NCBI GenBank assembly: GCA_024226105.1
Contig: JAAELZ010000442.1
Span: forward strand, 1 to 5,289
Length of the DNA stretch: 5,289 nt
Direction: 5' to 3'
DNA from: Pseudomonadota bacterium
Lineage (GTDB): Bacteria > Pseudomonadota > Gammaproteobacteria > Arenicellales > Poriferihabitantaceae
Shown here: positions 1 to 5,289 of the stretch, one piece after another
Layout: every line of letters begins with the position of its first letter
How positions within the stretch are numbered: position 1 is the stretch's first letter
Notes under the pieces: generated by a model
The model's input: the letters and a program-made list of their open reading frames with translations, nothing else
Database searches by the model: none
What the model was told of the DNA's origin: nothing
Translations under genes and position numbers: made by a program

Positions 1-30
1 AAAGCCTTCGGCAAACCTCATACTCAATAG
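1..30 (+). CDS. possible C-terminal tail of an upstream + strand gene (partial)
   Basis: Frame 1 reads KAFGKPHTQ and then a TAG stop at 28-30. A hairpin with a T-run begins 3 bases later, the usual arrangement for the end of a gene with its intrinsic terminator. Nine residues are too few to name a product. The call rests on the position of the terminator, not on recognised homology. Frames 2 and 3 are also open here, so the frame choice is an inference. Confidence 0.3.
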   Translation, partial: KAFGKPHTQ

Positions 31-33
31 GAA

Positions 34-68
34 GTGGGATCTCAGTCCCGCCATATCCCACGTTTTTT
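34..68 (+). terminator. putative intrinsic terminator
   Basis: GTGGGAT (34-40) pairs perfectly with ATCCCAC (55-61) around a 14-base loop. A G and six T residues (63-68) follow. A shorter competing pairing, GGGA (36-39) with TCCC (46-49), lies inside. The T-run is on the + strand side, so it fits termination of a gene entering from the left. On the - strand the stem is followed only by TTCC, so it would be a poor terminator for the gene ending at 76. The stem is short and the loop long, hence moderate confidence. Confidence 0.5.
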
Positions 69-75
69 GCCTTGC

Positions 76-474
76 TCAGGGCGTCACTGCTTTTGAAAAC
101 GTTACGTTCACGCCCGAATACGAACTTTGCACTCCCGGTTTGGTTTGAAAAGGCGTTGAAGTCGCCGCAAAAGGGGTACTTGTTGCTGCGCCAGTTTGCA
201 CCCGTTTCACGGGTGGCGATAAATCTACGTCTGGTATTTTTAGGCGCTTTGGTCGCATGACACCGCCGGTACGTAAATCGCTAAAGCTCACCCCCGTATC
301 GGTGGTTTTGGCTTTTTCTCCCGCCTCGATACTCAAACTGGCACCAGCCTGAACTACATTCCCGGCGGGCGTGTTATTCCATTCAATCTGTGTTGCCACA
401 AACAAGGCTATGATTATCACTATTGCCAGCAATATATATTGCCGAATTATTCTACTTTCATTCACCCTGCTCAT
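76..474 (-). CDS. hypothetical single-pass membrane-anchored protein
   Basis: This 132-residue protein is not one I recognise. A short basic N-terminus (about residues 1-12, with R3, R8 and R11) leads into one hydrophobic segment (about 13-30, YILLAIVIIIALFVATQI). About 100 polar residues rich in Ser, Thr, Pro and Val follow. This suggests an N-in anchor with the rest outside the membrane; no lipobox is seen. Residues 96-109 are two tandem copies of AATSTPF written with different synonymous codons, which supports real coding. The gene diverges from aceE and has a plausible promoter at 520-548. No good Shine-Dalgarno precedes the ATG at 474; a GTG at 465 in the same frame is an alternative start. 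The stop is TGA at 78-76. Reading on past the stop gives no clear continuation, but a C-terminal truncation cannot be excluded. The opposite-strand frame at 72-260 is judged a shadow. Confidence 0.6.
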   Translation of the reverse strand: MSRVNESRIIRQYILLAIVIIIALFVATQIEWNNTPAGNVVQAGASLSIEAGEKAKTTDTGVSFSDLRTGGVMRPKRLKIPDVDLSPPVKRVQTGAATSTPFAATSTPFQTKPGVQSSYSGVNVTFSKAVTP

Positions 475-509
475 CCCGGTTTCATTGATCTTGATTCACC
501 ACATATGCG

Positions 510-530
510 CTTGTTTATCAGAATAACAAG
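510..530. promoter_or_regulatory. interrupted palindrome, candidate operator
   Basis: CTTGTT (510-515) and AACAAG (525-530) are perfect inverted repeats around a 9-base centre. Two further symmetric pairs flank the central A at 520, so 8 of 10 position pairs are complementary. The size and symmetry suit a dimeric repressor site. It covers the -10 box of the predicted - strand promoter, where a bound protein would block that promoter. The regulator is unknown, and the site does not match the PdhR consensus. Chance occurrence is possible. Confidence 0.35.
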
Positions 531-548
531 TCACAATACGTCTGTGAA
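520..548 (-). promoter_or_regulatory. putative sigma70-type promoter for the membrane-protein gene
   Basis: On the - strand, TTCACA (548-543) matches five of six bases of the -35 consensus. It lies 17 bases from TATTCT (525-520), which matches four of six of the -10 consensus. Transcription would start near 513 and leave a leader of roughly 40 bases before the ATG at 474. The -10 box lies inside the interrupted palindrome at 510-530. This is read by eye, with no experimental support. Confidence 0.4.
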
Positions 549-701
549 ATATCCCTGCTCATCGCTTACGCTGCCCTGAACCAATTATAAGGGCATCAAA
601 TAGTTAATCATCTGGAAAAAGTGTAAAATACGCTGCTGATTACCCCCTTACTATAAATGAAGCCGCCATCCTGGCAGGCCCAACAATTTAGAGAACGCTG
701 C

Positions 702-3386
702 ATGAATACCATTCCCTACCATCGCCAGCTAGAAGATGATATAGACCCGCTCGAAACCGCAGAATGGCTGGAAGCTCTGGTCGCCGTTATGGAGCGTGAA
801 GGCAATGAACGCGCACATTTTATAATCGAGGCGCTCATCGACAAGGCGCGTCGCTCAGGTGCACATATTCCTTACGAAGCCAATACGGCCTATATCAATA
901 CCATCCCCGCGAATATGGAACAACGTTCACCGGGAGATGCGGCGATGGAGCGACGCATCCGTGCCCTGATCCGGTGGAATGCGGCGGTCATGGTGGTACG
1001 CGCGAACCGAAAATCATCTGAACTGGGCGGGCATATTGCGAGTTTTGCCTCAGCGGCCACCTTATACGACGTTGGTTTTAACCATTTCTGGCGCGGCGAT
1101 ACCGGGACCCAGCGTTCTGACATGCTGTTTATACAGGGCCATTCCGCACCCGGTTTGTACGCGCGCGCATATATGGAAGGCACGGTTACCGAAGAACAGG
1201 CCAATGCGTTCCGGCAGGAAGTCGATGGCGACGGCCTTTCTTCCTACCCGCATCCCTGGTTAATGCCTGATTTCTGGCAATTTCCGACCGTTTCGATGGG
1301 CCTGGGGCCAATTCAAGCTATTTATCAGGCGCGCTTCATGAAATACATGGAAAACCGCGAACTAACCGAGCAAAGTGACCGCAAGGTCTGGTGTTTTTGC
1401 GGTGACGGTGAAATGGATGAGCCAGAATCCAAGGGCGCATTGTCGATGGCCGGGCGTGAAAATCTGGACAATCTGGTGTTTGTGGTGAACTGCAATCTGC
1501 AACGCCTGGACGGCCCGGTACGTGGCAACGGCAAAGTGATACAGGAACTGGAAAGTGATTTTCGCGGCGCTGGCTGGAATGTTATTAAAGTCATCTGGGG
1601 CTCTTACTGGGACCCTCTGCTGGCGATGGACAAAGACGGCCTGTTGCAACGGCGCATGGAAGAAGCGGTTGACGGTGAATACCAGGCCTTTAAGTCCAAA
1701 GATGGCGCTTACGTGCGCGAGCATTTCTTTGGCAAATACCCTGAACTCAAGGAAATGGTCGCCACTATGAGCGACCGGGATATCTGGCGTCTGAATAGAG
1801 GCGGGCACGACCCGCACAAAATTTATGCCGCTTACCACGCGGCGGTAAATCACAAGGGGCAACCCACCGTTATACTCGCTAAAACGGTGAAAGGGTACGG
1901 AATGGGCAAGGCTGGCGAAGGCCAGAACACCACGCACCAGCAGAAAAAACTCGAAGAAGATGAAATGATCGAATATCGCGATCGTTTTTCAATCCCGGTC
2001 TCCGACGAAGACGCAGCGGCAGCAACTTTTTATCGACCCGACGAAAACTCCGACGAATATAAGTACATTCAGGACCGAAGGGCAAAACTGGGCGGTGCCT
2101 CGCAATCGAGGCACAGCAAATGCACGCCCAGATTTGAAACACCGCCGCTGGAGATGTTCAAGGCGCAACTGGAGAGCACCGGCGAACGCGAGATCTCAAC
2201 CACCATGGCTTTTGTGCGTATCCTCGCCGCGTTGACGCGAGACAAATCGATCGGCCAGTATATCGTGCCCATCGTACCGGATGAGTCCCGCACCTTTGGC
2301 ATGGAAGGTATGTTCCGGCAGCTTGGCATCTATTCTCCCAAGGGACAACTATACAAGCCTGAGGATTCCGACCAGTTAATGTACTACCGCGAGGATAAAA
2401 AGGGCCAGGTATTGCAGGAAGGCATCAACGAAGCCGGTGCGATGTCATCCTGGATGGCTGCGGGTACCGCCTACAGCAATTACGATATCCCGATGGTGCC
2501 ATTTTTTATTTTCTATTCCATGTTTGGCTTCCAGCGTGTTGGCGATCTCGCCTGGGCGGCAGGGGATTTACGCGCACGCGGTTTCCTGCTCGGCGGTACC
2601 GCCGGGCGAACCACACTGGCGGGAGAAGGCCTGCAACATCAGGATGGACACAGCCTGATTCTAGCCAATACGGTTCCGAACTGTGTCTCCTATGACCCGA
2701 CCTATTCCTATGAGATGGCGGTTATTATTCAGGACGGCATCCGTCGTATGTATGAAAACGATGAGAGTGTCTATTACTACATCACCTGTATGAACGAAAA
2801 CTATACGCACCCGGCGATGCCCAAAGGATCTGAAAAGGGCATACTCAATGGTATGTACAAGCTGCAAAGCAATAAAGCAGCAAAGGCGAAACCAACCATT
2901 CAGTTGCTCGGCAGCGGGACCATTCTCAACGAAGTCATCAAAGCGGCGGTAATTTTGAAAGAGGATTACGGTATCGGCTCAGATATCTGGAGCGTGACCA
3001 GTTTCAACGAACTGGCGCGCGACGGCAATGATATCGAACGTTACAACCGCCTGAACCCGGCCAAAAAAGCCAAATCAGCTTACATCACACAGTGCCTGGC
3101 GAAAGCAAAAGGCCCGGTGCTGGCAGCCACCGATTACATGAAGGTTTATTCAGACCAGGTGCGCGCCTGGGTTCCCGCACGTTATTCTGTGTTGGGTACA
3201 GATGGTTTCGGGCGCAGCGATACGCGTGCGCAGTTGCGCAAATTCTTTGAAGTCAATGCCGCAAATATCGTGGTAGCGGCACTCAAAACACTTTCAGACG
3301 AAGGTGAAATAGATAAGAAAATCATAAGCGAGGCAATTGAGAAACACGGTCTTGATTCCAAAAAACCCAATCCGGTATCCCAATAA
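702..3386 (+). CDS. aceE: pyruvate dehydrogenase E1 component (homodimeric type)
   Basis: AceE decarboxylates pyruvate on thiamine diphosphate and transfers the acetyl group to the E2 lipoyl arm, in the cytoplasmic PDH complex that feeds acetyl-CoA to the TCA cycle. From 702 the protein has 894 residues, close to the 887 of E. coli AceE, and resembles it throughout. The diphosphate/Mg site is seen as GDGEMDE (234-240, D235) and NCNLQRLDGP (263-272, N265, Q267). Other expected active-site residues are H111, H147, H412 in the mobile loop after KGYGMG, E577 in QEGINE, and H646 in GEGLQHQDGHS. The C-terminal domain (about 705-894), with LGTDGFGRSD, is intact. The ATG at 702 is preferred because AGAGA (690-694) precedes it at 7 bases and the family N-terminus begins near here. 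The ATG at 657 would add 15 unconserved residues, has no Shine-Dalgarno and overlaps a -10-like box. Residues about 466-480 diverge from the family, and that DNA contains a perfect hairpin. aceF follows after 6 bases. Confidence 0.97.
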   Translation: MNTIPYHRQLEDDIDPLETAEWLEALVAVMEREGNERAHFIIEALIDKARRSGAHIPYEANTAYINTIPANMEQRSPGDAAMERRIRALIRWNAAVMVVRANRKSSELGGHIASFASAATLYDVGFNHFWRGDTGTQRSDMLFIQGHSAPGLYARAYMEGTVTEEQANAFRQEVDGDGLSSYPHPWLMPDFWQFPTVSMGLGPIQAIYQARFMKYMENRELTEQSDRKVWCFCGDGEMDEPESKGALSMAGRENLDNLVFVVNCNLQRLDGPVRGNGKVIQELESDFRGAGWNVIKVIWGSYWDPLLAMDKDGLLQRRMEEAVDGEYQAFKSKDGAYVREHFFGKYPELKEMVATMSDRDIWRLNRGGHDPHKIYAAYHAAVNHKGQPTVILAKTVKGYGMGKAGEGQNTTHQQKKLEEDEMIEYRDRFSIPVSDEDAAAATFYRPDENSDEYKYIQDRRAKLGGASQSRHSKCTPRFETPPLEMFKAQLESTGEREISTTMAFVRILAALTRDKSIGQYIVPIVPDESRTFGMEGMFRQLGIYSPKGQLYKPEDSDQLMYYREDKKGQVLQEGINEAGAMSSWMAAGTAYSNYDIPMVPFFIFYSMFGFQRVGDLAWAAGDLRARGFLLGGTAGRTTLAGEGLQHQDGHSLILANTVPNCVSYDPTYSYEMAVIIQDGIRRMYENDESVYYYITCMNENYTHPAMPKGSEKGILNGMYKLQSNKAAKAKPTIQLLGSGTILNEVIKAAVILKEDYGIGSDIWSVTSFNELARDGNDIERYNRLNPAKKAKSAYITQCLAKAKGPVLAATDYMKVYSDQVRAWVPARYSVLGTDGFGRSDTRAQLRKFFEVNAANIVVAALKTLSDEGEIDKKIISEAIEKHGLDSKKPNPVSQ

Positions 3387-3392
3387 AACGTC

Positions 3393-4712
3393 ATGACTCA
3401 GAAATTAGAAATTGTGGTACCTGATATCGGTGATTTTGACGCCGTACCAGTGATTGAGGTACTTGTCAAAGCCGGCGATAGGGTAGAAATTGAAGATGGC
3501 CTGATTACGCTGGAAAGCGACAAAGCCACCATGGATATCCCCTCACCCGCCGCGGGTATCATTGAAAGCATCTCTATCGATGTCGGCGACGAAGTGAAGC
3601 AGGGAACGGTTGTCGGAATGATGTTAGTCGAGGCATCTTCGACAACAGAATCTGCCTCCCCGGCCCCGGCGCCTGAAAAAGTAGAGGCAAGTACCCCGGT
3701 GGAAGCACCCCAGGCAGAACAGGCCGCGCCGAAAACGGCGTCAAGACCGGCCCACGATACATTGCCGCCCATCATGCCCGCACCCGCGGTGCAGGCGGGT
3801 TTAACACCGCCTCACGCCAGCCCTGCCATACGGCGCTTTTCACGTGAGTTGGGCGTTGATCTACACAAGGTACGCGGCACCGGTGCCAAAGGCCGCATTT
3901 TGAAAGAAGACGTCAAAGCCTGGGTGAAATATCAGATCAGCAGCAGCAGTGAAGCACCGCTCGCCAATATGGGTATGGGCATCCCGCCAATCCCGGAGGT
4001 GGATTTCAGCGAATTTGGTGAAACCGAGCTGGAAGCCTTTAGCCGTATCAAGAAAATATCCGGCCCGCACCTGCATCGCTCATGGTTGAACATACCGCAC
4101 GTAACACATCACGATGAGGCTGACATCACCATTACCGAGGATTTTCGTCAGTCCCTGAAAGGGGAAGCCGAGCAAAAAGGCATACGCATCACCCTTCTGT
4201 CTTTTATCATGAAAGCACTGGTGGCCTGCCTCAAGGAATTCCCGCATGTTAACTCATCGCTGACCCCGGATGGCAAGGGTTATGTGTTGAAAAAATACTT
4301 CAATATGGGCATGGCGGTGGATACACCGACCGGACTGGTCGTTCCCGTAATTCGTGACGTGGATCACCTGTCGATTTACGAGTTGAGCGCCAAAATCATG
4401 GATGTGAGCCAGCGCGCACGTGAAGGAAAGTTGAAACCCGATGAATTCAAAGGCGGCTGCATGAGCATTTCCAGCCTCGGCGGAATTGGCGGCATGGCCT
4501 TTACGCCCATCGTCAACGCACCTGAAGTCGCAATACTGGGCGTAACCCGTGCAAAGATGAAGCCGGTCTGGGATGGTAAAGAATTTCAGCCGCGCCTGAT
4601 GCTGCCACTGGATTTATCCTATGATCATCGCGCCGTCGATGGCGCAGAAGCCGCACGCTTTATGGCACACCTGGTGACCTTGTTCAGCGACGTTCGTCGC
4701 TTACTTCTGTAA
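3393..4712 (+). CDS. aceF: dihydrolipoamide acetyltransferase, PDH E2 core
   Basis: E2 forms the core of the PDH complex; it accepts the acetyl group from AceE on lipoate and passes it to CoA. The 439-residue protein has one lipoyl domain (about 1-80) with the lipoylated lysine K44 in ESDKATMD, where E. coli AceF has three such domains. An Ala/Pro/Glu-rich flexible linker (about 81-140) follows. Next is the peripheral-subunit-binding domain (about 141-178, SPAIRRFSRELG to GRILKEDV), and then the catalytic domain (about 205-439). The catalytic motif is DHRAVDG, with H412 and D416. SGPHLHRSW, IPHVTH, DTPTGLVVPV and NAPEVAILGV also match E2p, and the end RRLLL parallels RRLVM of E. coli. This favours pyruvate over 2-oxoglutarate as the parent complex, as does the aceE neighbour. 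The start lies 6 bases after the aceE stop. No Shine-Dalgarno is visible, so translation is probably coupled to aceE. Confidence 0.97.
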   Translation: MTQKLEIVVPDIGDFDAVPVIEVLVKAGDRVEIEDGLITLESDKATMDIPSPAAGIIESISIDVGDEVKQGTVVGMMLVEASSTTESASPAPAPEKVEASTPVEAPQAEQAAPKTASRPAHDTLPPIMPAPAVQAGLTPPHASPAIRRFSRELGVDLHKVRGTGAKGRILKEDVKAWVKYQISSSSEAPLANMGMGIPPIPEVDFSEFGETELEAFSRIKKISGPHLHRSWLNIPHVTHHDEADITITEDFRQSLKGEAEQKGIRITLLSFIMKALVACLKEFPHVNSSLTPDGKGYVLKKYFNMGMAVDTPTGLVVPVIRDVDHLSIYELSAKIMDVSQRAREGKLKPDEFKGGCMSISSLGGIGGMAFTPIVNAPEVAILGVTRAKMKPVWDGKEFQPRLMLPLDLSYDHRAVDGAEAARFMAHLVTLFSDVRRLLL

Positions 4713-4720
4713 GGGAGGGG
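4713..4720 (+). promoter_or_regulatory. strong ribosome binding site of lpd
   Basis: GGGAGGGG begins directly after the aceF stop codon. Its GGAGG core (4714-4718) lies 6 bases before the ATG at 4725, close to ideal. It fixes the lpd start and contrasts with aceF, which has no recognisable site. Confidence 0.85.
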
Positions 4721-4724
4721 TACA

Positions 4725-5289
4725 ATGAGCAAAATACAAACCATCATCATCCCGGAGCTGGGTGATTTTGACGGCGTGCCGGTTATTGAAATTCTGGTAT
4801 CGCCGGGTGATACCGTCGATAAAGAAACTCCGTTGATCACCCTGGAAAGCGACAAGGCGACCATGGACGTACCCTCGTCCCATGCGGGCGAGGTGAGTAA
4901 AATACTGGTATCGGTCGGCCAGGAAGTCAATGCGGGTGAAGCCATAGTTGAACTGGCTGTTTCTGCTGAACAGGTTGAAACCGAAACCGTCGCTAAGGTG
5001 GATACAACACCCGAAGTTGAAGCGGTCGAAACCCCGAAAACTCAAGTAACAGTCTCGACCAATACAGATGGTAAATATGATGCTGACGTGGTGGTGATAG
5101 GTTCCGGCCCTGGCGGTTATACCGCGGCCTTTCGTGCCGCTGATTTAGGTCTGAAAACGATCCTCGTCGAACGTTACCCGATTATCGGCGGCGTATGTCT
5201 GAACGTGGGCTGCATTCCATCCAAGGCACTATTACACGCAGCAAAAATCATTGAAGAAGCCGAGGATGCGAAAAATTTTGGCGTCAGTT
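4725..5289 (+). CDS. lpdA: dihydrolipoamide dehydrogenase (E3) with N-terminal lipoyl domain, partial at right edge
   Basis: E3 reoxidises the dihydrolipoyl group of E2 through an active disulfide, FAD and NAD+. The window holds the first 188 residues; the gene runs off the edge in frame. Residues about 1-80 are a lipoyl domain with lysine K44 in ESDKATMD. An acidic Thr/Val/Pro-rich linker (about 81-117) joins it to the flavoprotein. There the FAD dinucleotide-binding motif GSGPGG (126-131), the ribose-binding acidic end of the fold (E149) and the redox-active CLNVGC (C158 and C163) are all present. The NAD domain, the dimerisation domain and the catalytic His-Glu pair lie beyond the window. 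E3 with its own lipoyl domain is a known variant, for example in Neisseria, and usually belongs to the PDH complex. The start has a strong Shine-Dalgarno 12 bases or fewer after aceF, with no terminator between, which places it in the same operon. Confidence 0.95.
   Translation, partial: MSKIQTIIIPELGDFDGVPVIEILVSPGDTVDKETPLITLESDKATMDVPSSHAGEVSKILVSVGQEVNAGEAIVELAVSAEQVETETVAKVDTTPEVEAVETPKTQVTVSTNTDGKYDADVVVIGSGPGGYTAAFRAADLGLKTILVERYPIIGGVCLNVGCIPSKALLHAAKIIEEAEDAKNFGVS

Larger units (their letters stand above)
475..701. other. divergent intergenic region between the membrane-protein gene and aceE
   Basis: This 227-base AT-richer stretch has no convincing gene. It should hold the promoters of both flanking genes. 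The - strand promoter and an overlapping palindrome are listed separately. Facing aceE, several -10-like boxes are visible: TATAAG at 586-591, TAAAAT at 624-629 (directly preceded by TG) and TATAAA at 652-657. None has a good -35 at the right distance, so I cannot choose the aceE promoter. A lone ACCAAT (580-585) resembles half of the E. coli PdhR operator but lacks the other half. TAAGGG (588-593) can pair with CCCTTA (645-650) and TAATCA (605-610) with TGATTA (637-642), which might fold a leader if transcription starts upstream. Confidence 0.6.

Noticed and set aside
1..54. - strand reading MAGLRSHF from 54 to the left edge as a downstream gene start
   Set aside because: It is only 18 codons, with no properly spaced ribosome site, and it overlaps the terminator hairpin. 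There is too little to support a gene.
72..260. + strand open frame of 62 residues, open back to base 3
   Set aside because: It lies opposite the - strand membrane-protein gene in codon register, has no ribosome site and gives an arginine/leucine-rich product with no recognisable features. It is a shadow frame.
580..585. ACCAAT as a PdhR-type operator upstream of aceE
   Set aside because: Only one half-site is present; the partner ATTGGT is missing at the required spacing.
1362..1937. - strand open frame of 191 residues inside aceE
   Set aside because: The + strand frame encodes highly conserved AceE active-site regions here. The antisense frame is a by-product of aceE codon use and shows no recognisable domain.
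4701..5045. - strand open frame of 114 residues over the aceF-lpd junction
   Set aside because: It lies antisense to the lpd lipoyl domain and linker and to the strong lpd ribosome site. It has no promoter or family features.
1..5289. tRNA, rRNA, CRISPR array or insertion sequence
   Set aside because: No direct-repeat array, transposase frame, terminal inverted repeats or tRNA-like fold was seen. The region 702-5289 is almost fully coding for the PDH complex.

Overview
This window carries the start of a pyruvate dehydrogenase complex operon: aceE (E1), aceF (E2) and the first third of lpd (E3), all on the + strand. The homodimer-type E1, the single-lipoyl E2 and the E3 with its own N-terminal lipoyl domain together point to a proteobacterium. 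A gamma- or betaproteobacterium is most likely; I cannot name a genus. Base composition looks roughly balanced, and the coding regions show no obvious sign of recent transfer.

Layout: bases 1-30 look like the last codons of an unseen + strand gene. They are followed by a hairpin and T-run (34-68) that reads as its terminator. A small - strand gene (76-474) encodes an unrecognised protein with one N-terminal membrane segment; it converges on that terminator. An AT-richer divergent intergenic region (475-701) separates it from aceE. It holds a plausible - strand promoter that overlaps a 21-bp interrupted palindrome, plus several weak -10-like boxes facing aceE. From 702 to the right edge the strand is almost fully coding: aceE, 6 bp, aceF, 12 bp, lpd. 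No terminator is visible in either gap, so the three genes are probably co-transcribed.

How the genes work together: AceE decarboxylates pyruvate on thiamine diphosphate and acetylates the lipoyl arm of AceF. AceF passes the acetyl group to CoA. Lpd reoxidises the dihydrolipoyl group with FAD, an active disulfide and NAD+. Key catalytic and cofactor residues are visible in AceE, in AceF and in the part of Lpd present here.

This is mainly a conserved housekeeping locus, and I found no convincing new system. Points worth a second look are the palindrome over the divergent promoter, a perfect 8-bp hairpin inside aceE where the protein departs from the family, the small membrane protein with a repeat kept at protein level, and the lipoyl domain carried on Lpd.
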